Source of the DNA: Streptomyces uncialis
GTDB lineage: Bacteria; Actinomycetota; Actinomycetes; Streptomycetales; Streptomycetaceae
Assembly (NCBI RefSeq): GCF_001905345.1
Contig: NZ_LFBV01000007.1
Span: 310,001 to 374,000 of the forward strand
Reading direction: 5' to 3'
Length of the DNA: 64,000 bases
The notes under the pieces are model-generated. The model was given only the letters and a program-made list of their open reading frames with translations. It ran no database searches and was not told the origin of the DNA. Shown here piece by piece: positions 36,153-44,826 of the stretch; within the stretch, counting starts at the first letter, position 1, and every line of letters begins with the position of its first letter. Position numbers and translations under genes: made by a program.

Positions 36153-37955
36153 ATGCCTGATCACTCGGAGTCCTCGTCACGTCCTGTCGCTCCCGCCGCC
36201 TCTCCCGAGCCCTCCGGCCTCTCCCGCCGGGGTGTCCTCCGCGCCGCGGCGGCCACCGGAGCGTTAGGCATCCCGCTCGGTGCCGCGATAGCCGGGGCGT
36301 CCCCGGCCGCCGCGGCGCCCGGCCTCGTACCGGCCGCCGTACCCGACCTCCCCGCCGGGCTCGTGCCCTACCTCTCCCCGTACATCAACTGGGCCGGGGA
36401 GATCACCCACGGCGGCCTGTGGGCCTGCGCGCCCCGCACCGGACAGGACCTGGCCGATCTCGCCAACTGGGCACGTGCCAACGGCTGGCGGCTGCGGCCC
36501 CGGGGCAAGTCGCACAACTGGTCGCCCCTGACCATCACCCCGTCCACCGGGCACCACGCGAAAGTCCTCCTGCTCGACACCACCAAGCATCTGACGGCCA
36601 TGGAACTCACCACCCCGCCCCCCGGCGCCCCCGGCGCGGTCCGGGCGCAGGCGGGAGTCACCCTGGACACGCTGATGGCCTTCCTCGCCGGCCACGGACT
36701 GGGCGTCACCAACACCCCCGCCCCGGGAGAGCTGACCCTGGGCGGCACGCTGGCCATCGACGCGCACGGCACCAGCGTCCCCGCCGACGGCGAGTCCGCC
36801 CGCCCCGGCCACACCTACGGAACCCTCAGCAATCTCGTCCTGGCCCTCACCGCCGTCGTCTGGGACGCCGGGCAGAACGCCTACGTCGTGAAGACCTTCC
36901 GCCGGGGAACCGACGAGGAGTGCGAGGCGCTGGCCACCCACCTGGGGCGCGGCCTCATCGTGGAGGCCGAGATCCAGGCCGGTGAGGACATCCCGCTGCG
37001 CTGTCGGAGCCGGGTCGACCTCACCGCCGACGAACTGTTCGCCGCCCCCGGCAGCGCGCTCGCCGCCCGGGGAAACACCTTCGCGGACTTCATGGCCGAG
37101 TCGGGACGGGTGGAGGCGATCTGGTTCGCCTTCACCGACCGGCCCTGGCTGAAGGTGTGGAGCCTCAGCCCGCAGCGGCCGGCCACCTCCAGGCCGGTGC
37201 ACGCCCCGTACAACTACCCGTTCAGCGACCTCATCCCGACCCCGGTGTCCCGCCTGGCCGGGCTTCTCATCGGAGGGTCCTGGTTCCTCGCACCGGCGCT
37301 CGGCGCCGCGCAGTACACCGTGGCGGCGACCGGACTGACCGCCACCGTCGCGAAGGACCTGTGGGGTCCCTCGCACACCCTCCAGTTCTACCTGCGGCCC
37401 ACCACACTCCGTGAGACGGCCAACGGGTACGGGATCCTCACCCGCCGCGCCGATGTCCAGCGAGTCGTCTCCGAGTTCGCCACTTCCTACCGGCGCCAGC
37501 TCGCGGACTGGGCCGCGGCGGGCAGGTACCCGATCAACGGCCAGGTGGAGATCAGGGTCAGCGGCCTCGACCAGCCGGGCGACTCCGCCGCGCCGGGCGC
37601 CCGCCCGCCGCTGCTGTCCGTCGTCCGGCCGCACCCCGACCACCCGGACTACGACTGCGTGGTGTGGGTGGACGTGCTGACCCAGCCGACCTCGCCCGGG
37701 GCCCATGAGTTCTACCGGGAGATGGAACGCTTCCTGATGAGCACCTTCGACGGCACGTACGCGCTGGCGCGCGTCGAGTGGTCCAAGGGCTGGGGGTACA
37801 CGGACACGGCCGCGTGGGCCGACCAGCAGATCATCGAGTCGGCGGTACCCGCCTCGTACGGCACCGGGCAATGGGCCGAAGCCGTCTCCATCCTGGACCG
37901 GCTCGATCCCCACCGGATCTTCGGCAACGCCTTCACGGACCAACTGGTCCGCTGA
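36153..37955 (+). CDS. VAO-type FAD oxidase, class II cholesterol oxidase-like
   Basis: A 600-residue secreted flavoprotein. The signal is of Tat type (SRRGVLRAAAATGA). The PCMH FAD domain contains GWRLRPRGKSHNWSPL with His121 in the position that carries covalent FAD in class II cholesterol oxidases, and NTPAPGELTLGGTLAIDAHG. The C-terminal part (from about 310) fits the cholesterol-oxidase substrate domain and ends HRIFGNAFTDQLV. The expected reaction is oxidation of a 3-beta-hydroxysterol to the 3-keto form with H2O2. Codon 38 is TTA (36264-36266), suggesting bldA control. Substrate is inferred from family resemblance. Confidence 0.85.
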   Translation: MPDHSESSSRPVAPAASPEPSGLSRRGVLRAAAATGALGIPLGAAIAGASPAAAAPGLVPAAVPDLPAGLVPYLSPYINWAGEITHGGLWACAPRTGQDLADLANWARANGWRLRPRGKSHNWSPLTITPSTGHHAKVLLLDTTKHLTAMELTTPPPGAPGAVRAQAGVTLDTLMAFLAGHGLGVTNTPAPGELTLGGTLAIDAHGTSVPADGESARPGHTYGTLSNLVLALTAVVWDAGQNAYVVKTFRRGTDEECEALATHLGRGLIVEAEIQAGEDIPLRCRSRVDLTADELFAAPGSALAARGNTFADFMAESGRVEAIWFAFTDRPWLKVWSLSPQRPATSRPVHAPYNYPFSDLIPTPVSRLAGLLIGGSWFLAPALGAAQYTVAATGLTATVAKDLWGPSHTLQFYLRPTTLRETANGYGILTRRADVQRVVSEFATSYRRQLADWAAAGRYPINGQVEIRVSGLDQPGDSAAPGARPPLLSVVRPHPDHPDYDCVVWVDVLTQPTSPGAHEFYREMERFLMSTFDGTYALARVEWSKGWGYTDTAAWADQQIIESAVPASYGTGQWAEAVSILDRLDPHRIFGNAFTDQLVR

Positions 37956-37961
37956 CGCGAG

Positions 37962-38000
37962 GGCCTGCACCCGCCGGGCGCTGTCCGGCGGGTGCAGGCC
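37962..38000. terminator. 16-bp perfect-stem bidirectional terminator
   Basis: GGCCTGCACCCGCCGG and CCGGCGGGTGCAGGCC pair without mismatch around a 7-base loop, starting 7 bases after the oxidase stop and between converging genes. Confidence 0.85.
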
Positions 38001-38064
38001 GCCAGGTCCGCCGTCGGTGGCCGCCTCGGGTCGCTCGCTCCCCGGTGGCCACCGCGTGGTCCGG

Positions 38065-39276
38065 TCACTTCCGCGGCGTCGGGCCGGTCGGCACCGCGCA
38101 GTAGCCCTCCTGGAAGGCGGCCCAGAAGTCCTTGTCGATCCCGGTGCCGCCGAACGAGTTCCAGTTGGTGTGGGCGACGAGCTGGTCGCGCCCGTCACGG
38201 CTGTTGAGGGCGTAGGTCAGATACCCGAGCGTCTGGCCGCCATGGCCGTACGCACGGCCGCAGTCGGTGGCGTAGACGTAGACACCCAGGCCGTAGGCGA
38301 CAGCGGGCGGGGCACTGCCGGTTGCCGGGACCGTGTCGGTGAGCATCCGGCGCAGCAGGTCCGGGGGCAGCAGACGTCCTCCCAGCAGGGCCCGGTAGAA
38401 CCGCGCGACATCGCTCGCGGTCGTGACCAGGGCGCCCGACGCACCCGCCTCCGACGGGCTGAACGCGGTGACGTCGAACCGGGTACGGTCCGGCGCGTCC
38501 GGCAGCAGGGGCGATACATCGGCGTAGCCGTGCACATGGGCGCCGTCGATGGTGGTGCGCGCCAGCGGGTACGAGGTGTCGCGCAGCCCGAGCGGGGCGA
38601 AAACGCGGCGTTCGAGGTTGGTGCGCAGATCGCGGTCGGTGATCCGTTCGACGATCAGGTCGAGCAGCAGATAGTTGGTGTTGGAGTACCGGAACCGGGT
38701 TCCAGGAACCGGGAAGTACCGGGGCCGGGCGAGACCGATGCCGATCAGCTGGTCGCGGGGCCAGTACTGGTCGAGGCTGCGGAAGTGGGGGAGCAGCCCG
38801 TCGAGGTAGTCGTACAGCCCGCTTGTGTGGTTGAGCAGCTGGCGGACGGTCACGGGCGCGCCGGACAGCGCGTTGTCGCTGTGGACCTGGTCGGGCAGCA
38901 GACTCTGCACGGTGTCGTCGAGCCGTAGGCGCCGCTCGGCGACGAGTTGCAGGACGACCGTCGCGGTGAAGGTCTTGGTCACGCTTCCGCTGCGGAACCT
39001 CAGGTCCGGTGCCATGGGTGTGCCAGCGGACCGGCCGGCGACGCCCGCCGCGCCGAAGCGGTCGCCCGAGCCATGGCGGCGGGCCAGCAGGAAGGCGCCG
39101 GGGTTGGGGTTCGGGTCGGCCACCACCTGCTCGGCCAGGGCCTGTAGGGCCGGGCCGCGGCGGCTTTCGGCGGCCCGTCCGTGACCGTCCTGGTCGGCGG
39201 TGGCCATACCTGGTGGAAGCAGGAGAGCGAGAGCAAGCCCCAGCGTTGATAATCGGGTTGACCGTCGTCGGACCAT
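38065..39276 (-). CDS. Secreted serine hydrolase (beta-lactamase/DD-peptidase fold)
   Basis: A 403-residue class C beta-lactamase-family protein. Signal peptide STLGLALALLLPPGMATA; the three active-site motifs are SVTK (S-x-x-K), YSN (Y-x-N) and HGG (H-x-G). NHTSGLYDY is also typical. Could be a D-alanyl-D-alanine carboxypeptidase or an esterase. Divergent from a TetR regulator across the palindrome at 39301-39318, which probably controls both. Confidence 0.9.
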   Translation of the reverse strand: MVRRRSTRLSTLGLALALLLPPGMATADQDGHGRAAESRRGPALQALAEQVVADPNPNPGAFLLARRHGSGDRFGAAGVAGRSAGTPMAPDLRFRSGSVTKTFTATVVLQLVAERRLRLDDTVQSLLPDQVHSDNALSGAPVTVRQLLNHTSGLYDYLDGLLPHFRSLDQYWPRDQLIGIGLARPRYFPVPGTRFRYSNTNYLLLDLIVERITDRDLRTNLERRVFAPLGLRDTSYPLARTTIDGAHVHGYADVSPLLPDAPDRTRFDVTAFSPSEAGASGALVTTASDVARFYRALLGGRLLPPDLLRRMLTDTVPATGSAPPAVAYGLGVYVYATDCGRAYGHGGQTLGYLTYALNSRDGRDQLVAHTNWNSFGGTGIDKDFWAAFQEGYCAVPTGPTPRK

Positions 39277-39300
39277 GGCAAAGACCCTCTCCCCTAGCCA

Positions 39301-39332
39301 TATGACCGTACGGTTATAGCACGCGATACCGT
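39301..39332. promoter_or_regulatory. TetR operator and overlapping promoter
   Basis: TATGACCGTACGGTTATA (39301-39318) is a near-perfect palindrome with a 10-bp perfect core ACCGTACGGT. For the rightward gene, TGACCG (39303-39308) and TACCGT (39327-39332) are spaced 18 bp and end 6 bases before the GTG start. Confidence 0.6.
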
Positions 39333-39338
39333 TCTCAG

Positions 39339-39974
39339 GTGCCGAGAGTCGCCGACCATGACGCCCGACAAGGGCAGATCACCGACGCCGTCCAACGCCT
39401 TGTCGTGCGGCACGGCCTCACCGCCGTGACCGTCGCGCGGACCGCCGCGGAAGCGGGCATGTCCGTCGGCCTGGTGCAGCACTACTTCACGGCGAAGGAC
39501 GAAATGCTGCTGGCCACGTTCACCCGCGTCAACGCGCGCTTCACCGCACGGGTGGACGAGCTGGTGAACCGGGGCGAGGGCGAGGACCGCACCATCGCCG
39601 ACATGCTGCGGCAGGCGCTGGCCGTACTCGTCCCGCTGGACGACGTCCGCCGCGCCGAGTTCCTGGTCCGTCTCGCCTTCGCGGACCAGGCCGCGCACAA
39701 CGCCCGCCTCGCCACCGTCCAGCGGGAGACCCTCGTGGGCATCCGCTCACGCGTCGCCCAGGCCATCAGCAACGGCACGGTGTGCGGCGAGGTCGCCCAG
39801 GGGACCGACGCCGCCGACCAGGCCCTGCGCGTCGTCGCGTTCACCGAAGGGCTCGCCCTGCACGCGCACATCGACCCCGACGGCACACCGAAAGCGGCGA
39901 TCCTCACCGCGCTGGACGAGCAACTCGGCCGCGTGTTCACCGGAACCTGCCGACGCGCCCGGCCCGGTCGGTGA
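39339..39974 (+). CDS. TetR-family transcriptional regulator
   Basis: A 211-residue regulator: ITDAVQRLVVRHGLTAVTVA, AAEAGMSVGLVQHYF and TAKDEMLLATF form the HTH. The ligand domain is of the BetI-like C-terminal type (LDEQLGRVF at the end). GTG start without a Shine-Dalgarno and next to a -10-like TACCGT, so probably leaderless. Likely represses the divergent serine hydrolase gene and itself. Confidence 0.87.
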   Translation: MPRVADHDARQGQITDAVQRLVVRHGLTAVTVARTAAEAGMSVGLVQHYFTAKDEMLLATFTRVNARFTARVDELVNRGEGEDRTIADMLRQALAVLVPLDDVRRAEFLVRLAFADQAAHNARLATVQRETLVGIRSRVAQAISNGTVCGEVAQGTDAADQALRVVAFTEGLALHAHIDPDGTPKAAILTALDEQLGRVFTGTCRRARPGR

Positions 39975-40118
39975 CCCACAAGGCGGCATTCCGCAACGCG
40001 AGGCTTGTGGCACGGCTCGCGGTACCGGTGGCCGGGCAGAGTGGTCCGGAGCGGTGGCGTCGCCGTCCATGCCATGCGTCCGACACCGCATAAGGCCGCC
40101 GTCCCTACCCGGCAGCAG

Positions 40119-40212
40119 CCCCGCCGACGCCGACGAAGACGGCGCCGGACCGGCGGTACACGGACGCACGGGCTGCCGCCGGAACCGTCCCCGCCGACGC
40201 CGGCGAAGACGG
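40119..40212. repeat. 24-bp direct repeat pair
   Basis: A 24-base block beginning CCCCGCCGACGCCG occurs at 40119-40142 and again, with one mismatch, at 40189-40212 (offset 70). It lies between the TetR gene and a decayed gene; 39975-40118 otherwise holds nothing I can support. Confidence 0.55.
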
Positions 40213-40214
40213 GC

Positions 40215-40630
40215 TCAGTACGACGGGAACACCAGGCCCAGCACCTCCGCCAGCCGCCGCTTCAGCGCCTCGGCGTGCCGCGGCCGTACCACCGGCCCGC
40301 CCCGCTCCGTAACGACGCCGACGTCTGCCAGGACATACAGCGTCCGAAGCGTCCTCATCGAGTTGGATGTGTGCGCCGCCGTGGTGGGCACGCCCGGCAT
40401 CCGGCCGGCGGCGAAGTCCGCCTCGATGGGCGCCAGTCAGTCCGTGGGCTGCGCCTCGGTCAGCTCCGGGCGGGTCAGGACACGCGCGATCGCCCGGGCC
40501 GGACGGTCGTCCTCCTGCTGGGCGAAGAGCTGATCGGTGGGGGAGTCGGCCCTCGCCGCCGTGCCCCGGGAGGAATCCGGCCCGCGTCCTCCGGTTCCGC
40601 CCCCCGGATCACGGACAGGATGTCAGTCAC
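40215..40630 (-). pseudogene. Decayed gene of unknown function
   Basis: Coding-like sequence runs leftward in pieces. It begins in one frame (from GTG 40630: TDILSVIRGAEPEDAGRIPP), continues in another (DQLFAQQEDDRPARAIARVL up to a TGA at 40439-40437), then goes on in that same frame after the stop (APIEADFAAGRMPGVPTTAA, RTLYVLADVGVVTERGG) to a stop at 40215. One frameshift and one in-frame stop therefore separate the parts. I do not recognise the family. An alternative is two or three tiny overlapping genes. Confidence 0.45.
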
Positions 40631-40822
40631 CGGATATCCGTAAAAGGGTGCCCACGTCGGGATGTGCGTCCCGTCGGCGGTCGTCGTGCTGTCGCCGACG
40701 GCGTACCGAGGGACACACGGGCGGCCCCGGCCGCGATCCCGGGCCCGCAAGCGGTCGTGGGAGCGGGCCGCCCCGCCGAGCCCGATGCGCCCGCCCACCG
40801 AGGTACACGACAAGGACGCGAC

Positions 40823-42172
40823 ATGAGTGCCGATCTCTCCGACCTCCCTCCGGCCCCGGGCCGTCTGCCGCTGCTGGGACACACGGTCGCGCTGCTGCGG
40901 GACCCCCAGCGCTTCCTCGCCTCCGTGTCCGCGCAGGGGGGCCTCGTCCGGCTCCGGCTCGGCCCGCACCGGATGGTCCTGGTCTGCGACGCGACCCTGA
41001 CCCAGGCGGTGTTCGCCGACGACCGTGTCTTCGACAAGGGGGGACCGTACTCGGACCGCGTCGGAGAGGTCGTCGGTGAGGGGCTGGGCACCTGCCCCCA
41101 CAGCAGGCACCGGCGCCAGCGCCGGCTGTGCCAGCCCGCCTTCCACCACACCCGGCTCCCCGCCTACGTACCCGCCGTCACGACCGCGGTACGGGAGGTC
41201 TCGGCGCCGTGGAAGGACGGTCAGGTCATCGACGTCAAGCGGACGATGATGGCGATCACCTGCCAGGCCGTCGCCCGGACGATGTTCAGCGCCCGACTGC
41301 CCGCCGAAACCGCCCGCCAGGTCACCGAGGACGTCTCCCTCGTCGTCAACGGCCTGCTCCGCCGACTCCTCACGCCCCGGGCGCTGAGCCGTGTGCCCAC
41401 CCCCGGCACCCCGCGCTACCACCGGGCCCTGACCCGGCTCCGGCGGACGGTGGCCGATGTCGTCGCCGCCCGCCGCGCCGACCCGGCCGACCATCAGGAC
41501 CTGCTCTCCGGGCTGCTGCTGGCCCCGGACCCCGACCCGGGGGGCGACGGACCCCGGCCGCTGACCGACCGGGAGGTCACCGACCAGGTGATCACCTTCT
41601 TCCTGGCCGGTACGGAAACCCTCGCCGGACTGCTCGCCTGGACGCTCTACGAACTCGCCCGCCACCCCGGGACCCAGCGGCGGCTCCACACCGACCTCGC
41701 CCAGGGGCTCCCGGCCGGTCCCCCGACGGCCGCCGACCGCGAGGAGCCCTCCCTGGCCGACCGGGTGGTCACCGAGACGCTCCGTCTCCACACCCCGATC
41801 TGGCTGCTGACCCGTGTCCTCACCACGGACGCCGACCTCGGCGGCACCCGTCTGCCCGCCGGGACGCAGCTCGCCATCAGCCCCTACACACACCACTGGA
41901 ACCCGGTTCACCACCCCGACCCGACAGCCTTCGACCCCGGCCGCTGGGCCGGTCGGCGCCCGGACCGCACCACCTACATCCCCTACGGAGCGGGCCCGCG
42001 CCGGTGCATCGGCGACCGCTACACCCACCTGGCCGCCACGGCCACCCTCGCCGCCCTCCTCACCGACTGGGAGATCAGCCCCGTCACCGAACGGCCCGCC
42101 CGCGCGGTGCTGGGCGGAGCGGTCGTCCCCCGACGCCTCCGACTGCGCGTCACCGCCCGGGAGCAGCCGTAG
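40823..42172 (+). CDS. Cytochrome P450 (terpenoid cluster)
   Basis: A 449-residue soluble P450. The oxygen-binding I-helix reads FFLAGTETLAGLLAW, the E-x-x-R motif is ETLRLHT, and the haem-cysteine loop is YGAGPRRCIGD. Its N-terminal part (VFDKGGPYSDR, HRRQRRLCQPAFH) matches the neighbouring P450 at 42208-43542 block by block, so the two are paralogues, and these motifs are shared with actinobacterial terpene oxygenases of the pentalenene-oxygenase type. It converges on the operon carrying the cyclase and ends next to a shared terminator. Probably oxidises the cyclised terpene. Confidence 0.9.
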   Translation: MSADLSDLPPAPGRLPLLGHTVALLRDPQRFLASVSAQGGLVRLRLGPHRMVLVCDATLTQAVFADDRVFDKGGPYSDRVGEVVGEGLGTCPHSRHRRQRRLCQPAFHHTRLPAYVPAVTTAVREVSAPWKDGQVIDVKRTMMAITCQAVARTMFSARLPAETARQVTEDVSLVVNGLLRRLLTPRALSRVPTPGTPRYHRALTRLRRTVADVVAARRADPADHQDLLSGLLLAPDPDPGGDGPRPLTDREVTDQVITFFLAGTETLAGLLAWTLYELARHPGTQRRLHTDLAQGLPAGPPTAADREEPSLADRVVTETLRLHTPIWLLTRVLTTDADLGGTRLPAGTQLAISPYTHHWNPVHHPDPTAFDPGRWAGRRPDRTTYIPYGAGPRRCIGDRYTHLAATATLAALLTDWEISPVTERPARAVLGGAVVPRRLRLRVTAREQP

Positions 42173-42180
42173 AGACAGGG

Positions 42181-42219
42181 CCCCGCCGCGGAGCCCGGTG
42201 GCAGGGCTCAACGGCGGGG
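42181..42219. terminator. Nested bidirectional terminator between the two P450 genes
   Basis: CCCCGCCG (42181-42188) pairs with CGGCGGGG (42212-42219) and, inside it, GAGCCC (42191-42196) with GGGCTC (42204-42209). The structure includes the stop codon of the leftward P450. Confidence 0.75.
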
Positions 42220-43542
42220 GACGGTCGTCATCGGCAGACGGTTCGGGGCGAGCGTCGTCCGGAAGCGCGGCCGGGGCGGACGGGCGGTCCTGACCGGCCG
42301 GAGGCTCCAGTGGGGGACGATCGCCGAAAGGGCGATCGTGATCTCGGCCAGCGCGAAGGTGTCGCCGACGCACTTGCGGCGACCCGCCCCGAAGGGGATG
42401 CACGCCTGACGCAGGGCCGGGGTGGCCGGGGCGGACCAGCGGTCCGGGTCGAAGGAATCGGGGCGGGGGAAGACAGCCGGATCGTGCTGGAGCTGATAGG
42501 GGCTGACCACGAAGTCCGAGCCGGCGGCGAAGCGGTGGCCGCCCAGCTCCACCTCGGTCGTGCTGCTGCGGGTCAGCAGCCAGACCACCGGCCGTACACG
42601 CATCGTCTCCAGGACGACATCACGGGTGAAGGGCAGGGCGGGGAAGTCGTCGGGGGTCGCGAGACGGCCGTGGAGCACACCGTCCAGCTCGTCGGCGAGG
42701 CGGCTTTCGACGGTCGGGTGGCGGGCGAGGAGGTGGAAGGCCCAGGCGAGGGTGTTCGCGGTGGTCTCGGTGCCACCGGCGAGCAGGATGACGACCTGGT
42801 CGCGCAGTTCGCCGTCGGTGAAGCCCTCGCCGTCGGCGTCGGGACCGAGCAGGGCGGTCATCAGCCTGCTGTGGTCCGGACGGGACCGGGCGGCGCGGAC
42901 GGTGTCGTCGGCGGCGTCGAGGATCTGGCGGCGGGCGAGCCGGAAGCGCCGGTTCGCGGGGACGGGCAGGCGGTCGTACCAGGGGAACAGGGCGCGGGCG
43001 GCGATCCCGTCCGACAGCGATCTGGTCTGCTCCGCGAGCCGTACGGGGTCGGCGATGTCGGCGCCGGGCAGCAGGACGCGGGTGAAGACGCCGACGGAGA
43101 GCCGATGCATCTCGGTCAGCGCGCAGATCCTGCCCCGGGCACTCCAGCGCGCGGTCAGCGCGGCGCTCTCCTCCCGCATGGCCTCGGTGTAGGCGGCGAT
43201 GTGCGCCGGTGCGAAGGCCGGTTGGATCAGTCGGCGCTGACGGCGGTGCTCCTCGTGGGGGGCGGTGGCCAGACCGTTGCCACCGACCTCCCGGATCCGG
43301 TCGAACAGCGGACCGCCCTTGTCGAAGCGGGCGCCTTGGCCGACGAGCACCTCGTGGACGAGTTCGGGCGCGGAGAGCAGATAGGCGCGGCGTGACCCGA
43401 GGCGTACCTCGGTGACGGCACCGGTGGTGCGGCAGGCCGCGAGCCAGCGCGCGGGAGCGCGGACGAGTGCGGGGACATGGCCCACGAGAGGCAGACCCCA
43501 GGGCGCCACCGGTACGGGGGCGGTCGCACGCGTGACGGTCAT
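42208..43542 (-). CDS. Cytochrome P450 (terpenoid cluster)
   Basis: A 444-residue P450. I-helix VILLAGGTETTANTLAW, E-x-x-R as ETMRVRP, haem loop FGAGRRKCVGD. N-terminal blocks RFDKGGPLFDR and HRRQRRLIQPAFA match the P450 at 40823-42172. The ATG overlaps the stop of the terpene cyclase (ATGA), so the two are translationally coupled, which strongly ties this oxidase to the cyclase product. GGAGAG lies upstream of the start. Confidence 0.92.
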   Translation of the reverse strand: MTVTRATAPVPVAPWGLPLVGHVPALVRAPARWLAACRTTGAVTEVRLGSRRAYLLSAPELVHEVLVGQGARFDKGGPLFDRIREVGGNGLATAPHEEHRRQRRLIQPAFAPAHIAAYTEAMREESAALTARWSARGRICALTEMHRLSVGVFTRVLLPGADIADPVRLAEQTRSLSDGIAARALFPWYDRLPVPANRRFRLARRQILDAADDTVRAARSRPDHSRLMTALLGPDADGEGFTDGELRDQVVILLAGGTETTANTLAWAFHLLARHPTVESRLADELDGVLHGRLATPDDFPALPFTRDVVLETMRVRPVVWLLTRSSTTEVELGGHRFAAGSDFVVSPYQLQHDPAVFPRPDSFDPDRWSAPATPALRQACIPFGAGRRKCVGDTFALAEITIALSAIVPHWSLRPVRTARPPRPRFRTTLAPNRLPMTTVPRR

Positions 43543-44726
43543 GGGTCTCTCCTCCGGACGGTCGCCGGGCCGTCCTTCGCGGGGGCGTCCGGCGGGACGG
43601 GGTCGCACGGATCGTCCCCCGGCCCGGGCGGAGCGGGGTCCGCCGGTGCCGTGCTGTGGAACGGGGCTTCTCGTTGCCGCCACCACCAGGCGAGGGCGGC
43701 CGTCGGCGGGCGGTGATCGGTGACCGGGCACCGCTCGGTGAAGGAGGCGCTGAAGGTGACGGCGTGGGGGTGGCGGCCGTCGGGGTTGTGGTAGCGGCTG
43801 GAGGTGAGATGGTGACGGAGATTGCCGGCCACGAGCAGATCGAGTCCGCGCAGATACGCGGCGGTCGCGGGATCGGCGGCCGGCAGCAGTTCGGCGAGCA
43901 GATGCCGCCACAGGCACATCAGGCCGTTGCGGATCTCGGCGGTGCGGGCGAACGCGTCCTGAACGCTGTGGCCGTTGAGCTCCAGGAAGCGGACGACGTT
44001 GGGGCCCGGCCACACCCCGGTGGCCCGGGCGCGGAGGTGTTCCTTGCCGTAGGAGACCATGTCGTTGTCGAGCGCGGCGGTCATCATGGCCGCCCGCCCG
44101 GCGGCGACCGTCTTCGGATCGTGCCAGGCGGCCGCCGGAACGGCGGTGACGCAGGCGACGTTCGCGACGTCCAGCATCAGCTGGGCGGCGACGGCCCCGA
44201 AGCGGTACCGGAGGAAGTCGCCCAGACCGAGCCGGTCCCAGCGGGCGTCGTCGCGGAGCACACCCAGCAGCCACGCGCCGAACCCCGCGACATAGCGGTC
44301 GGCCTGCATCGGGGTGGACAGCTCGTAGGCCCGGCGGGTGATGTCGTACACCCCGCGCAGAACGGGCGGATCGGCGTCGGTGGGACGGTGGCCGCGGTGG
44401 TCGGAGATGACGGGCCACAGCTCACCGATGAACGGTCCCACGACGGCCGGGGAACCGTCGCCCGCTTCGAGACGCTGATCGTCCAGCACCGCCCCCAGGC
44501 ACCAGAAGTCGCTGACCCACTGCACCCGTTCCCGAGGCTGTCGGGGAGACCAGCGGGCGGCCATGTCCCCGGCCATGACATTGCCGACGGCGCGTTCCGC
44601 CTCCGGAGTGGCGCACAGGCCTGTCGTCCGCATCCACCGCGTCGTCCGGTCCTGGATCAGCTCGGCGTCCGGGTGGAGTTCGGGCCGGACCGGCGAGTAC
44701 AGCGGAGGGAGGGTGTAGTGGGTCAT
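43539..44726 (-). CDS. Class I terpene cyclase (probable diterpene synthase)
   Basis: A 395-residue terpene synthase. The Mg-binding aspartate-rich motif is DDQRLE (D82, D83, E87; D-D-x-x-x-E type), the NSE triad is NDMVSYGKE (N221, D222, S225, E229, with K228), the pyrophosphate-sensing arginine is in FLRYRF (171-176), and the terminal RY pair is R311-Y312. The N-terminal 325 residues are the usual single alpha domain. The last 70 residues are a Pro/Asp-rich extension with no family match. The adjacent prenyl synthase suggests a C20 substrate, giving a cyclic diterpene hydrocarbon or alcohol. The product cannot be read from sequence. Confidence 0.9.
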   Translation of the reverse strand: MTHYTLPPLYSPVRPELHPDAELIQDRTTRWMRTTGLCATPEAERAVGNVMAGDMAARWSPRQPRERVQWVSDFWCLGAVLDDQRLEAGDGSPAVVGPFIGELWPVISDHRGHRPTDADPPVLRGVYDITRRAYELSTPMQADRYVAGFGAWLLGVLRDDARWDRLGLGDFLRYRFGAVAAQLMLDVANVACVTAVPAAAWHDPKTVAAGRAAMMTAALDNDMVSYGKEHLRARATGVWPGPNVVRFLELNGHSVQDAFARTAEIRNGLMCLWRHLLAELLPAADPATAAYLRGLDLLVAGNLRHHLTSSRYHNPDGRHPHAVTFSASFTERCPVTDHRPPTAALAWWWRQREAPFHSTAPADPAPPGPGDDPCDPVPPDAPAKDGPATVRRRDP

Positions 44727-44826
44727 CGAGTGCGCCTCCTCGGTCGCAGGGGTGGGGTTCGCCGGTCCGGGCCGCTCGGGGAGGTGAACGGGCGCGTCGG
44801 CCGCGCCGCTTCACCGGGGCGGGCCG

